Notes under the pieces: model-generated | What the model saw: only the letters and a program-made list of their open reading frames with translations | Database searches by the model: none | Told to the model about the DNA's origin: nothing | Shown here: piece by piece, positions 33,924 to 43,747 of the stretch | Layout of the letters: each line of letters opens with the position of its first letter | Position numbering within the stretch: the first letter of the stretch is position 1 | NCBI GenBank assembly: GCA_003165595.1 | Contig: PLWQ01000017.1 | Span: 69,559-133,558 of the forward strand | Direction: 5' to 3' | Source: Fibrobacterota bacterium | Lineage (GTDB): Bacteria > Fibrobacterota > Chitinivibrionia > Chitinivibrionales > FEN-1185 | Length of the DNA: 64,000 nt | Translations under genes and position numbers: made by a program

Positions 33924-36230
33924 ATGAAAGTAGAAAATAAAGAACCAGCCACAGATCCGGTTTGCGGGATGACCGAAACACCGCAATGGACGCGATCATA
34001 CGTTTACAAAGGCGTTACGTTTCGATTCTGCTGCGAAGGGTGCCAAACAAAGTTCGCCAGCGATCCGGAACGCTATCTGAATCCGGCAAAGAAAACGCCT
34101 GCCGCTCCTGCCGCGCCTGGAACTTTCTACATTTGCCCCATGGACCCCGAAGTGCGATCGCCCGTTCCCGCCGCCTGCCCCAAATGCGGCATGGCGCTTG
34201 AGCCCGAAAACGTGACGCTTGACCAGAAGGAAAACCCGGAGCTTGCCGATATGGCGCGGCGGTTTTGGATAAGTCTTTCCATGTCGGCGCCATTGGTTGC
34301 CTTTGCAATGTTGCATATGGTTCCAGGGCTATTCCCGCATTCCTTGATGGCTGCCGCGCAATGGATAGAATTTGCACTTGCGACGCCGGTGGTGCTGTGG
34401 GCGGGTTGGCCTTTCTTTGTGCGAGCATGGAATTCGCTGGTCAACAAGAGCCCCAACATGTTTACGCTCATCGGTTTCGGCGTGGCGGTATCGTATTGCT
34501 ATAGCGTTATGGCAACGGTATTTCCCGGCATTTTCCCGGAAGCTTTTAGAGACAGTCACGGAACGATCGGCGTGTACTTTGAAGCCGGCGCTTCCATCAT
34601 TACGCTTGTGCTTCTAGGGCAAATGCTTGAACTTTCCGCGCGGCAAAAAACCGGTGACGCGCTCAGGACGCTATTGGGATTGGCCCCGAAAACCGCAACC
34701 AGGATTTCGGCGCAAGGGAATGAAGAATCTATAGCAATTGACAATATCGTAGTTGGCGACCGGCTGCGAGTACGGCCCGGAGAAAAGATTCCGGTTGACG
34801 GAGCGGTAGTTGATGGAAGAACGTGGGTGGACGAATCCATGGTAACGGGCGAGCCGATACCGGCGGAAAAGAATATCGGCGATACGCTGATCGGGGCAAC
34901 GATAAACGCCCAGGGGTCGGTAATTATGGAAGCCCGTCGTGTGGGCGCCGACACGCTGCTATCGCATATTGTTGCTCTGGTGGCCGCGGCCCAGCGGAGC
35001 CGGGCGCCCGTGCAGATGCTTGCCGACAGGGTTTCGGCCTGGTTTGTGCCCACGGTGCTTCTGGTTTCGCTTGCAACATTCGGCGTGTGGGCAATAGTCG
35101 GACCCGCTCCCTCACTTGCCTATGCGCTTGTGAATGCCGTGTCGGTGCTTATCATAGCCTGCCCGTGCGCTCTTGGCCTCGCCACGCCCATGTCGATAAT
35201 GGTTGCGGCCGGCAGAGGCGCGTCTGCCGGAGTCCTGTTCCGCAATGCCGAGGCCATAGAACTGCTTGAAAGGATCGACACGCTTGTGGTCGATAAAACA
35301 GGCACGCTCACCGAAGGCAAGCCGAGGGTTACCACGGTGTTGCCCGTCGGCAACTGGACCAATGAACGCCTTATACGCCTTGCCGCGGGCGCAGAGCTTA
35401 AAAGCGAACATCCGATTGCAAAGGCCGTCGTTGTTGCGGCCCGCCAGCGGGGAATTATGGTTCCGGAAAGCGCTGCGTTTGAATCTTCCACGGGCCAGGG
35501 TGTGCGGGCCGATGTTGACGGATGCGCAATGGTGGTTGGAAATCCGGAATTTTGCAGGCAGCAGGGGGTCAACATTTCCACGGCGCAGGCAAGTGTGGAA
35601 CGAATTGCCGCGGCCGGAGAAACCGCGCTTGTCGTATGCGTAAGCGGAACGGTGGCCGGCGTTGTCGGCGTTGGAGACCACATTCGACCGGCAGCGCGTG
35701 AGGCAATCCAAAGGCTTCAACACGACGGAATACGCGTCGTGATGCTTACCGGAGATTCAAAAGCGGCGGGCCAAAAAGTGGCCGATGAACTTGGCATACG
35801 AGAGGTATACGCGTCTGTGTTGCCGCAGGACAAGGCCGGCATTGTTGCCGGCTTTAAGCAACAAGGCGCAATCGTGGCAATGGCCGGCGATGGCATTAAC
35901 GACGCGCCTGCCCTTGCCGCAGCCCACGTGGGCGTTGCCATGGGAACAGGCTCAGACGCGGCAATACAAAGCGCATCGGTAACGCTGGTTTCCGGAGATT
36001 TGGCCGCCGTAGCCCGCGCCCGTGCCCTGTCGCGGGCCACCATGAAGAACATACGGCAGAATCTGGTCTTTGCATTTGTCTATAATTCACTCGGCATTCC
36101 GCTTGCCGCGGGGGCCCTGTTCCCATTCTTTGGAATCCTGTTGAGCCCCATGATTGCCGCTGCCGCAATGAGTTTGTCGTCGGTGTCGGTGATAACCAAC
36201 GCATTGCGATTGCGCAAGGTGCGGCTCTAG
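33924..36230 (+). CDS. copA: Copper-transporting P1B-type ATPase with N-terminal YHS and HMBD domains
   Basis: This 768-residue protein opens with a YHS domain ([12 protein letters not shown] ... [17 protein letters not shown]) and a heavy-metal-binding motif ([21 protein letters not shown]). It then has eight transmembrane segments, the actuator TGEP, the ion-binding CPC in [13 protein letters not shown], the phosphorylation site [18 protein letters not shown] and the hinge [10 protein letters not shown]. These are the hallmarks of CopA/CopB-type ATPases, exporting Cu(I) or Ag(I). The ATG at 33924 has CAGGA upstream. It is separated from cusA by a composite repeat. Confidence 0.94.
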   Translation: MKVENKEPATDPVCGMTETPQWTRSYVYKGVTFRFCCEGCQTKFASDPERYLNPAKKTPAAPAAPGTFYICPMDPEVRSPVPAACPKCGMALEPENVTLDQKENPELADMARRFWISLSMSAPLVAFAMLHMVPGLFPHSLMAAAQWIEFALATPVVLWAGWPFFVRAWNSLVNKSPNMFTLIGFGVAVSYCYSVMATVFPGIFPEAFRDSHGTIGVYFEAGASIITLVLLGQMLELSARQKTGDALRTLLGLAPKTATRISAQGNEESIAIDNIVVGDRLRVRPGEKIPVDGAVVDGRTWVDESMVTGEPIPAEKNIGDTLIGATINAQGSVIMEARRVGADTLLSHIVALVAAAQRSRAPVQMLADRVSAWFVPTVLLVSLATFGVWAIVGPAPSLAYALVNAVSVLIIACPCALGLATPMSIMVAAGRGASAGVLFRNAEAIELLERIDTLVVDKTGTLTEGKPRVTTVLPVGNWTNERLIRLAAGAELKSEHPIAKAVVVAARQRGIMVPESAAFESSTGQGVRADVDGCAMVVGNPEFCRQQGVNISTAQASVERIAAAGETALVVCVSGTVAGVVGVGDHIRPAAREAIQRLQHDGIRVVMLTGDSKAAGQKVADELGIREVYASVLPQDKAGIVAGFKQQGAIVAMAGDGINDAPALAAAHVGVAMGTGSDAAIQSASVTLVSGDLAAVARARALSRATMKNIRQNLVFAFVYNSLGIPLAAGALFPFFGILLSPMIAAAAMSLSSVSVITNALRLRKVRL

Positions 36231-36239
36231 AACGAGAAG

Positions 36240-36414
36240 AGTCAAAAAGTCGAAGGTCCAAAAGTCTGAAGGTCGAGGACATGCCGACGGGACGTTGAAG
36301 AGAAGAGTCTAAAAGTCTGAAAGTCCCAAAGTCTGAAGGTAGATGACCGGACTGCCGATGTCTTGACTTTTTAGACTTTGAGACTTTTGGACCTTCAGAC
36401 CTTGAGACTCTTGT
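36240..36414. repeat. Intergenic cluster of AGTCTGAAGGTC-type repeats in inverted arrangement
   Basis: The left part has several 10-14 bp copies of AAAAGTCTGAAGGTC in direct order. The right part (from about 36355) carries their reverse complements (AGACTTTTGGACCTTCAGACC). The two halves can pair as a long imperfect hairpin between the convergent P-type ATPase and outer-membrane gene. Fragments recur at 41497-41545. Confidence 0.6.
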
Positions 36415-37878
36415 TCAGAACGTCCCATCGAGCACTTCGGGCGACAGCATCTTTCCAAAGGAGAACGTATAGCTCAGTTGCAGGTTCGGCGCCCACGAAC
36501 CCGTTTCCGAGGAACGCGGTACCAGGATGCCCATGAAGTCGAGCCCGAGGCACACGACGCTGTGATTGGCGATGAGAAAGGCGATCTTCCCGCACGGCGC
36601 CATCAGATACGAATCGTTGATGGTGTACTGAGACGACTCGCCGGATTGGTCTGTCGCGGAAGTGGTGCGGTTCCTTTGCATTCCGCACAGGCCGACGCCG
36701 GCCTTGAACAAGTTGTTGCCGAACTCGCCGAGCGCGCTGTATTCGAAGAAGGCGTTCTGGGTCGGGTCGTCAACGCTCTCGTTAAACGGAATGGGCCACG
36801 AAATCCTTCCTCTGAAACCCATGTTCGGTTTACCGGCGCGAATATCAAGGACCCAGTTGAAACAGTACCGTTCGGGGAAGTGCACCATGACGCTGTCGTT
36901 GACATACATGTTCTGGTACGGATCCCAGAATTGGGAAGAATAGAAGCTTTTTTTCGTAGCTTTCATTTGCATCATGGCAAGCCCCGCGCCCACGCCGAAA
37001 TACCGAAAGCCCCATTCGTGTTCGAGGCTCAGGTAAAAATCGGGAATTCCCGAAGAATAGATACTATCGTTGCCCGCGAGCGGCATACCAACCTTGATGC
37101 GCGCCTGCGAATGCGGCGTTGTCGGATGCACGTACCACAAAAGAGCGCCCCAGCGTGACTGGTCCTGGCCCAAAACTCCCATCGCGACCCGGCCCGTGGC
37201 GCCGATTGCGGGAGCAGTCACCATTCCTGTGTTGGCAGGTTCTTCCACTACCTTTTCAAGGGGCCGGGCAGGTTCTTCGCCGTTGTCGAGAATGGGCACG
37301 GTTTCGGTCGTCGTTTGCTGCACGGCAGGCGCCTGCGCAGCCACAGCAGGCCGCGAGGATTCCTGCGCACGAGTCTCGGGGAAAACAGCTTCACCAATGT
37401 CGGCAGCCACCCTGCGCGGAACGTCGGTGTAGAAATCTTCTATGGAGCCCCTGTACTGGTAATCGCGGTACAGGATACGGCGTTTCTCCTTGACATTGTA
37501 GAGTGCCATGGTGATAGTGAAAAGCGAGCCGATCTTTCCGAGTGTTGCCGCCGCCGTAAAGGCGGTCTGAGCCTTTTCGCCGGCAAGAACCGCGCAATCC
37601 GCGCTCATGCATTCTCCGCTCGCGTCCGGCTTGGCTTCCTTGAATGCGAGCAGGGTCTTGGCTTTGTCGGCTACGTCGAAGCGCGCATTCGCGGCGCATC
37701 TCGTCCGCACGGCATCGGCGATAAGCGTGGCGTCGTCGTCCGTTACGCCGGTGGCACGAACGGGCAGAATACAAATGGACATCGGCGATGTCTGGGCAGC
37801 CGGAGAAACGCCGGGCTGCGCGAACGAAAGGCCGCACGCCAATATCGTCAAGGCGAGACACCGTGGCATCTGACGCAT
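36415..37878 (-). CDS. Outer-membrane/envelope protein with CsgG-like N-terminal and barrel-like C-terminal part
   Basis: This 487-residue protein has a signal peptide (MRQMPRCLALTILACGLSFAQPG), a first domain of ~150 residues (ICILPVRATGVTDDDATLIA then FDVADKAKTLLAF), similar to families that precede FlgT/CsgG-like periplasmic proteins, a Pro/Glu-rich linker and a C-terminal beta-strand-rich part (YLSLEHEWGFRYFGVGAGLA; FNWVLDIRAGKPNMGFRGRI; LQLSYTFSFG). The ATG at 37878 follows AAGGAGGAA. I recognise no named family. An outer-membrane protein with a periplasmic sensory or anchoring domain is the simplest reading. Confidence 0.6.
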   Translation of the reverse strand: MRQMPRCLALTILACGLSFAQPGVSPAAQTSPMSICILPVRATGVTDDDATLIADAVRTRCAANARFDVADKAKTLLAFKEAKPDASGECMSADCAVLAGEKAQTAFTAAATLGKIGSLFTITMALYNVKEKRRILYRDYQYRGSIEDFYTDVPRRVAADIGEAVFPETRAQESSRPAVAAQAPAVQQTTTETVPILDNGEEPARPLEKVVEEPANTGMVTAPAIGATGRVAMGVLGQDQSRWGALLWYVHPTTPHSQARIKVGMPLAGNDSIYSSGIPDFYLSLEHEWGFRYFGVGAGLAMMQMKATKKSFYSSQFWDPYQNMYVNDSVMVHFPERYCFNWVLDIRAGKPNMGFRGRISWPIPFNESVDDPTQNAFFEYSALGEFGNNLFKAGVGLCGMQRNRTTSATDQSGESSQYTINDSYLMAPCGKIAFLIANHSVVCLGLDFMGILVPRSSETGSWAPNLQLSYTFSFGKMLSPEVLDGTF

Positions 37879-38076
37879 GGATTCCTCCTTATAGAAATGA
37901 TCGGCTGTAACTAATATAACTGTTTCCTTAATGGCAAGCTCACTGTAAAGACACTCGGGCTCTGCATGATCGCTCACAAATATATGAAGGCAGGTGGTGA
38001 CTGACAGGTCCGCTATAGTCTATTTTCGATATTCCCGCCCGGCTCGGCCGGCCGCGGCATCACACAGGAGGAACCA

Positions 38077-38901
38077 GTGTCCTATCCGCAACTGCAGGAA
38101 CTTGTCCAGGGGTATTCAACGCCTTTCTTGCTCGAACAGTATGTTCACGCGCGCGACGAGTACACGGCCGATGCGATAAAGATCATGGAGGCCGAACTCG
38201 CGCGGAGAAACGTCGGGAAGGACCAGATAGACGAATACTCCAAAAGCGGCGTTCTGAGCGAGCTTGGCGACCAGGGCAACGTGACGATCCGCCATGTCAA
38301 GCGCGACGATTTCGCCAAGCTCGACGGATCATTTTCCCGCTCCGACGGGGTGCTTATCCGCGCCATGTTCGGCGACGAGGACGTGCCTTTTTTTCTTGAC
38401 ACAAGCGTGAATCCGTCGGTGGTGCCCGGCCAGGAGACAGCGGTGACCGTCGGCGTCTATGTTCACAAAGACTCCCTGGACAAGGCCCGTGAGCTGGTGG
38501 CAGGCCATTTCGACCTTGTCGACGGCGTCTTCAAGGTCCGCCACGCCGACATGCGCGAACGGCTCGTTTCATTCAGCTTCGACGAGATCCCGCAGCAGGA
38601 ACTCGATTCGGCGGAGATTACCGGCGTCCATTTTTCGCCGGAGGAAAAGGGCGTTCTCATCCGCCTCGGCAAGCGGCTGCAGGACGAGATCGACGAAATC
38701 GAAAACCGCGACGGCCGCATCGTGTTTCATTTCGACAACGTGGAAGAACTTCTTGAACAGCTTGACGAAAAAGATCCGGCGCTCACCAAGACGCTGCTGC
38801 TTACCGCGCTCGAGATTCTGCAGATCTACGCCAAGGACGAGGATTTCGGCGACACGGCGCAAGGGATAGCGCAGGCGTTATTGGGGTTTTTTCTGCAATA
38901 G
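38077..38901 (+). CDS. Hypothetical protein, acidic, DUF2007-like central part
   Basis: This 274-residue protein starts with GTG at 38077 after AGGAGG and begins MSYPQLQELVQGYSTPFLLEQ. A C-terminal stretch is acidic and helical (DEIDEIENRDGRIVFHFDNVEELLEQLDE). The central VGVYVHKDSLDKARELVAGHFDLVDGVF resembles DUF2007-type putative signalling domains. No catalytic motif, membrane segment or signal is seen, so it is likely a cytoplasmic protein. Family assignment is uncertain. Confidence 0.55.
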   Translation: MSYPQLQELVQGYSTPFLLEQYVHARDEYTADAIKIMEAELARRNVGKDQIDEYSKSGVLSELGDQGNVTIRHVKRDDFAKLDGSFSRSDGVLIRAMFGDEDVPFFLDTSVNPSVVPGQETAVTVGVYVHKDSLDKARELVAGHFDLVDGVFKVRHADMRERLVSFSFDEIPQQELDSAEITGVHFSPEEKGVLIRLGKRLQDEIDEIENRDGRIVFHFDNVEELLEQLDEKDPALTKTLLLTALEILQIYAKDEDFGDTAQGIAQALLGFFLQ

Positions 38902-38940
38902 GGTGGGCAAGTACGCCATTTCTTGCTAAGAGGTAATTTG

Positions 38941-39115
38941 GAATTGGGCGCCCCGCCGCTGTGCTGCGGCGGCCCTCCTTTCACGCTCGGCTGTTCGCCT
39001 CGGTACCGCCTGCCACGATGGCCCTTCGGGCCGTGGTCAGGCGGCACTGCGCTTCAGCGCACGTTCCAGTCCTGCCTGGCGCGTGGCAGAAGGTGAATCG
39101 CACCATTGTCAATCT
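38941..39115 (-). repeat. Solitary structured repeat, module B (copy 6)
   Basis: Read on the minus strand the element has TTGACA (39107-39112), then after 25 nt GCGCCAGGCAGGACTGG, a stem built from CCACGGCCCGAAGGGCC, a shared CGAGGCGAACAGCCGAGC and the final hairpin GGGCCGCCGCAGC with its complement in GGGCGCCCA. The ATAG box of the other copies is replaced by a different loop. It begins 39 nt after the stop at 38901. No A module is next to it. 39116-39429 holds no gene. Confidence 0.75.
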
Positions 39116-39336
39116 GGCAGACGCAATCGCGTCGCCAAACTCACGCGTAGCCGCTCCAACAAATCCCGCTCTCTTCTTCTCGCCATCAGCGCCGCCCACT
39201 CGGCCGGAGGATTGGCCCGCTCGTGCTGTCCGAGCCCGGCATCTTTGTTCACATCCTACAATTGTTTTGCCGGGTGAGTTCACGAGCGGCCCGCAGGTCG
39301 AGCGATCAGGCGGCGCTGCAGGCGCGGCGTTCTTTG

Positions 39337-39368
39337 CCTACTTTCTGTCGCTGCAGACAGAAAGTAGG
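39337..39368. terminator. Perfect 13-bp hairpin CCTACTTTCTGTC
   Basis: Arms 39337-39349 and 39356-39368 with a 6-nt GCTGCA loop. There is no clear U tract, so it may be an intergenic element or an intrinsic terminator on the minus strand for the gene ending at 39430. Confidence 0.5.
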
Positions 39369-39429
39369 TCGGAGCTCGGGGGTGAAACCACCGACTCAGT
39401 GTGAGCGAAGGCGGATAACGGACTAAACC

Positions 39430-40590
39430 CTATTTGAGAACCGTCACCAGTGCGTCGTTCTTGAATCTCTCAAATGTCTGCGACAGCGCCTCGGTACGCG
39501 CGTACACGAGCAGACCTGCCCGTTGCCCCGTTTTTGCGTAAAGGGAAATTGCCGAACATTTGCACGGCGGCGCAAGGTCCCGCATCAGATGGTAGGAGTC
39601 GATCAGCGCCTCGTCATTCCCGGCTTTTTTGGCCCGGTATTCCACGCGGAAGGTGCCGTCGACCGTTGTTGCGAGCGACAGGATCGTTCCATAGGGTTCG
39701 ACGATCTTTGCAACCGAGAATACATCGTTGCCGAACAGCCGTGCCATTTCCCTCTCCGCAGCGTGCTGCTCTCGCTCCAGGCCCGCCCGTTCGTAGGAAT
39801 CCCGCAGGCCGCGCCATGCAGCAACGTTTTTCCTGTTGAAGGAGGTTGCAAACTTGTAAAAGGCGATCGCCTGCCGCAGCGTGGCTGCGGCCTGCGCCGA
39901 ATCGAGGAAGGCCTCGGCCATTTGCGCCTGCTCCGGAGGAGGGGACGTAGTATCCGCTGCTGCACCGCGGGGCGTCTGCCGCTGGGAGTCCGCGGCGCTC
40001 GAATCCGATTTGGCAAGAGTGTCACGCGCATCCCGCTTGGCCGGCTTGCCCGCGGGCGTGCGCCCGGCGCTGTCGCCTTGCGCAAGTCCGCTCTTGGACC
40101 AGTCGAGCGCGAATGCATGATTCCAGTTGAAAGCGCCCCGGGTTGCGGCGAACACCACGAGGATCACCGCAAGCACCCCGGCCGCCCACCAGAGCGCGGC
40201 GGCAATCTTTTTCCGGGTCGTAACTTCGGGCCTTTGCGGAGCGATGGGGGCGGCATCGGGCTCCTGTTTGTGATGCGGCTCGGGAACGGGTGAGGGCTTC
40301 GGCGGCTCCGTCATCTTGACAAAAGGTTTGTCGACAAGGTAGGACCCCCGTTGGGCAGGCATGGACGGCTGCGCCTCAACAAGGTGGGCAGCTACCTGAA
40401 TCCTGTCGAGCTGCCGTGCCACCATCTGCGCTTCGTCTTTGCCGAGGCCCGACGCATAGGACACGGGCAGGGTGTCGAGCTGGGAAAGCGCCACCTGGAT
40501 CGACACGCCGGTTTCGTGCGCGATGTGCTTTGAGACGATGTTGCGCGCCTTGGGGTTGCCGATGCCGGTGATGAGCACGTCGAACTTCAT
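39430..40590 (-). CDS. Membrane protein with an L7/L12-CTD-like N-terminal domain
   Basis: This 386-residue protein has at residues 1-75 a pattern like the C-terminal domain of ribosomal protein L7/L12 (KFDVLITGIGNPKARNIV ... TGVSIQVALSQLDTLPVSY ... GLGKDEAQMVARQLDRIQVAAHLVE: beta-alpha-alpha-beta with GVS/GLG and a final beta-strand). A proline-rich linker follows, then one transmembrane segment at about residues 135-155 (IAAALWWAAGVLAVILVVFAA), a low-complexity linker with Ser/Thr, a short TPR-like part (SFNRKNVAAWRGLRDSYERAG) and a C-terminal domain. The topology suggests cytoplasmic N-terminus and periplasmic C-terminus. I recognise no named family. Confidence 0.55.
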   Translation of the reverse strand: MKFDVLITGIGNPKARNIVSKHIAHETGVSIQVALSQLDTLPVSYASGLGKDEAQMVARQLDRIQVAAHLVEAQPSMPAQRGSYLVDKPFVKMTEPPKPSPVPEPHHKQEPDAAPIAPQRPEVTTRKKIAAALWWAAGVLAVILVVFAATRGAFNWNHAFALDWSKSGLAQGDSAGRTPAGKPAKRDARDTLAKSDSSAADSQRQTPRGAAADTTSPPPEQAQMAEAFLDSAQAAATLRQAIAFYKFATSFNRKNVAAWRGLRDSYERAGLEREQHAAEREMARLFGNDVFSVAKIVEPYGTILSLATTVDGTFRVEYRAKKAGNDEALIDSYHLMRDLAPPCKCSAISLYAKTGQRAGLLVYARTEALSQTFERFKNDALVTVLK

Positions 40591-41234
40591 GAATCCCACA
40601 GCGATCGCATTCCCCGAAGGTTCGCTGTCGCGGCTACTCCTGTAGTGTTGTATGCAGTGGTAGTCGTGGTGCTTCGGGGTTAGCGAGCGACTTTAAGTAT
40701 GTTTTCTTTCCATAGGGATGGAAAGATTGTCATTTCATTCCCTAAGGTATGGTAATAGCGCTTCGCGCTTAACATTATATCATTTGCCTTTTCCTCGCAG
40801 GTTCGCAAGAGCGTCTACTCCAGTAGTGCTTTATGCAGTCGTAGTCCTGGTGCTGCGGGGTTCTTCAATCAATTATAAGGTGGGGGCGGGAGAATTGCAA
40901 CGAAAGCGCGGAGACCGGAACCCGCCCGCGCAGCACTCGGACCGGTGGTTTCCGTCAGAACACACTTTGTTCAGTACTGATCGGCAGCACGACAACTACA
41001 TGGTATATTCTCACATAGAAACGAAATTGCATTCTAATGCCATCCTCTGCGCACCGTTTGCGGCGGGGCATTTCGCGTGCGTGACAAACGGCGGTCATTC
41101 CGTCGTGAAACCGTTTCCAGCGGCAAAATAGCGCCCTCCCTTGACAAATTGCCCCGCGCAATCCATTTTTTGATGATCAGGACGTTGGTACTGGTCCGTT
41201 TCAACAATGCATTTCCCGAAAGGATCACGCCCGT
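40591..41234. other. Gene-free interval with a 48-bp direct repeat
   Basis: No gene is seen. Two copies of a 48-bp sequence starting CTACTCCNGTAGTG and ending GCGGGGTT lie at 40634-40681 and 40815-40862. A GCGCTTCGCGC hairpin with AAGGTATGGTAATAG upstream lies at about 40738-40770 and recurs at 55094-55112. The phrase GAATCCCACAGCG at 40591 recurs at 55452. Confidence 0.55.
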
Positions 41235-41336
41235 ATGTCAAGTGTCAAGAAACACCGCAAGGCTAAGATCAACAAGCACAAGCGGAAGAAGAAAAGAAGG
41301 CTCTCCCGTCACAAAAAAAGGACATGGCAGGCCTAA
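41235..41336 (+). CDS. AURKAIP1/COX24-domain small ribosomal-type protein (33 aa)
   Basis: This 33-residue protein is too short for most gene finders. It reads MSSVKKHRKAKINKHKRKKK and continues RRLSRHKKRTWQA. The run KHRKxKxxKHKRKKxRRxxRHKK is the AURKAIP1/COX24 (mitochondrial mS38) motif, found in small basic ribosome-associated proteins in Bacteroidota and allies. A strong terminator follows 35 nt later (41371-41401), which supports a real transcription unit. It would bind rRNA in the small subunit. The conserved motif makes the call good despite size. Confidence 0.82.
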   Translation: MSSVKKHRKAKINKHKRKKKRRLSRHKKRTWQA

Positions 41337-41370
41337 CACTGCCGCCGCGCGAAGAGCGCGATAATATCGA

Positions 41371-41401
41371 GAAAAGGGTGAGGACGGTTCTCACCCTTTT
41401 C
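41371..41401 (+). terminator. Intrinsic terminator after the 33-aa gene
   Basis: 12-bp perfect stem (41371-41382 with 41390-41401, GAAAAGGGTGAG) with a 7-nt loop followed by TATTTTAT. Confidence 0.85.
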
Positions 41402-41596
41402 TATTTTATGAGCGTACCGTTCGGGCAAGACAAAAGAAGATTCACCGCAAAGGCGCAAGGAACGCAAAGAAGTCGCTGAGAAGATAGGTCGCCGAGAAGA
41501 AAGGTCTCAAAGTCTGAAGGTCTAAAGGTTGAGAGCAAAAAGTCGCAGGGTTCGTTCAGTTCTTCAATCTGGAATCTGGAATTTGGAATCCCCTTC

Positions 41597-43747
41597 ATGG
41601 AAATTATCCAGGGAATCGTCCGCGACATCACCTTCCGCAACGAGGAAAACGGGTTCACCGTGCTTCGTCTTGACGGACCGCAACCGGTCTTGTGCGTAGG
41701 CGTGATGCCGGCGGTGGAGCCCGGGGAAACGCTCAAGGTGACCGGCGAGTTCCAGATGCACGCGAAGTTCGGCAGGCAGTTTGCCGTCTCGTCGTTCGAA
41801 ACGGTGCGTCCGCTTACCGTGGAGGGAATCGCCGCGCTCCTGGGAAGCGGCCTCATCGACAACATCGGCGAGGTGCGCGCGAAGAAAATCATCGATGTCT
41901 TTGGCCTCACAACCCTTGACATACTCGACAGCCAGCCCCACCGCCTGCGGGAGGTCCCGGGCATCGGCGCAAAGACCTTGGCAAAAATCAAGGCGGCGTG
42001 GGGAAAAAGGAAGAACATCCGCGACCTTATGGTGTTCCTGCAGCAATGCTCGATAACCGTGAACATGGCGTCCAAGATTTACGGCGCCTACGGCGACGAA
42101 GCAAAGGTAAAGATATCGCAGAACCCGTACTGCCTCATCGACGACGTGTGGGGCGTGGGATTCAAGAAGGCCGACGCCATTGCCCAGAAGCTCGGCTTTG
42201 AGCACGATTCCTATAAGCGCATTCGCGCCGGCCTTACCTTTGTGATGACTGAAGCCGCTGCCGACGGCCACACCTTTCTACCGGCGTCGTCGCTATTGTC
42301 CGCCGCTGCCGCGATTCTCGAAGTGCCGGAGGACAAGGCCTTGTTTTCGCTCGACCACTTGGTCAAGGAGGGAGTGCTTGTTTCCGACGAGAACCGCATC
42401 TACCTGCCACACCTGTACGGCGCGGAATGCAGCGCTGCCGCGCTCCTGGCCGCCCTTGCAAAAGGCCGCGCCGGCGCGCTGGCGAAATTCGACGAGCGGT
42501 ACGTGACATCGTGGCTCGATTCCTATGCGGCGGGAAACCGCTGGCATGCCGACCCCAAACAGGTTGCCGCCGTGCACGCGGCGCTGTCGCATGGCGCAAG
42601 CGTGCTCACGGGCGGACCCGGCACGGGCAAAACCACCACGCTGCTGGTGATTGTCTCGTTCCTGCGGGCGCACAACATCGTTGCGGCACTCGCCGCGCCC
42701 ACGGGCAGGGCGGCGCAGCGCATGGGAAGCATTGCGGGACTGCGGGCAAGCACCATTCACCGGCTCCTGGAATACCGGCCGGGCGGCCAGGGGTATCGCT
42801 TCGCGCGCGACGCGAGCAATCCCGTGGACGCGGACATGATTATCGTGGATGAGGTGTCGATGATCGATATCGTGCTCATGAGGAGCCTTCTTGCAGCGGT
42901 GCGCCCGGGTACGTCTATCCTGTTCGTGGGCGACAGCAATCAGCTTCCGTCAATAGGGCCGGGCACCGTGCTTGCCGACATGATCGCCTCGGGAGCGCTT
43001 GCGCACGTCGAGCTTACCACGGTATTCCGGCAGGCGGCGCAAAGCGGCATCGTGACCGCGGCGCACGACATCATGGCGGGGCGGACACCGGCGCTGCGCA
43101 ACGAGCCGGCAGGCAACTTCTTTTTTGTCAAAGAAGAGGACCCGGACCTCTGCTGCGCCGCGCTCGTGGACCTCGTTGTCCACCGGCTGCCGGCCCGTTA
43201 CGGATTGGACCCCGCGGTCGACATCCAGGTGCTGTCGCCCATTCACCGTGGCGTGCTGGGAACGCAGCACCTCAACGCCCTGCTCAAGGGGGCGCTCAAT
43301 GCCGGCGCCAGTCACATTAAACGCGGCGAGACCGAATTCTCTGCGGGCGACAAGGTGATGCAGGTCAAGAACGATTACGACCGCGGCGTGTTTAACGGCG
43401 ACATCGGGTTTGTCGCCGACATAATTGACGTAAGCGAGATTGCCGTGGATTTTGACGGTACCCGGGTGAAGTACGAGCCGAAGAACCTCGACGAACTGGT
43501 GCATGCCTATTGCATCAGCATTCACAAGAGCCAGGGATGCGAATTTCCGGCCGTGGTGATTCCGGTGACCACGCAGCACTTCATCATGTTGCAGCGCAAT
43601 CTTATTTACACGGCAATTACCCGGGCCAGAAAGCTGTGCGTTCTCGTGGGCATGCAGCGCGCGCTTTCGATTGCGGTGCAGAACAATCAAACACGGGAAA
43701 GGTATTCGAGGCTGAGGGAAAGGATAGTTGAAAGGCTGAATGGTTGA
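41597..43747 (+). CDS. recD2: RecD2-type DNA helicase (RecD-like ATPase)
   Basis: This 716-residue SF1B helicase has a long N-terminal part with a helix-hairpin-helix stretch (LREVPGIGAKTLAKIKAAW), Walker A GGPGTGKTTTLL, the DEVSMID motif II, motif III FVGDSNQLPSIGPGTVL, and the C-terminal UvrD-like motifs VHAYCISIHKSQGCEFP and YTAITRARKLCVLVG. RecD2 unwinds DNA 5' to 3' and is found in species without RecBC. No recB or recC is adjacent. The ATG at 41597 is a natural start (MEIIQGIVRDITFRNEENGF). A repeat-rich interval precedes it. Confidence 0.94.
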   Translation: MEIIQGIVRDITFRNEENGFTVLRLDGPQPVLCVGVMPAVEPGETLKVTGEFQMHAKFGRQFAVSSFETVRPLTVEGIAALLGSGLIDNIGEVRAKKIIDVFGLTTLDILDSQPHRLREVPGIGAKTLAKIKAAWGKRKNIRDLMVFLQQCSITVNMASKIYGAYGDEAKVKISQNPYCLIDDVWGVGFKKADAIAQKLGFEHDSYKRIRAGLTFVMTEAAADGHTFLPASSLLSAAAAILEVPEDKALFSLDHLVKEGVLVSDENRIYLPHLYGAECSAAALLAALAKGRAGALAKFDERYVTSWLDSYAAGNRWHADPKQVAAVHAALSHGASVLTGGPGTGKTTTLLVIVSFLRAHNIVAALAAPTGRAAQRMGSIAGLRASTIHRLLEYRPGGQGYRFARDASNPVDADMIIVDEVSMIDIVLMRSLLAAVRPGTSILFVGDSNQLPSIGPGTVLADMIASGALAHVELTTVFRQAAQSGIVTAAHDIMAGRTPALRNEPAGNFFFVKEEDPDLCCAALVDLVVHRLPARYGLDPAVDIQVLSPIHRGVLGTQHLNALLKGALNAGASHIKRGETEFSAGDKVMQVKNDYDRGVFNGDIGFVADIIDVSEIAVDFDGTRVKYEPKNLDELVHAYCISIHKSQGCEFPAVVIPVTTQHFIMLQRNLIYTAITRARKLCVLVGMQRALSIAVQNNQTRERYSRLRERIVERLNG

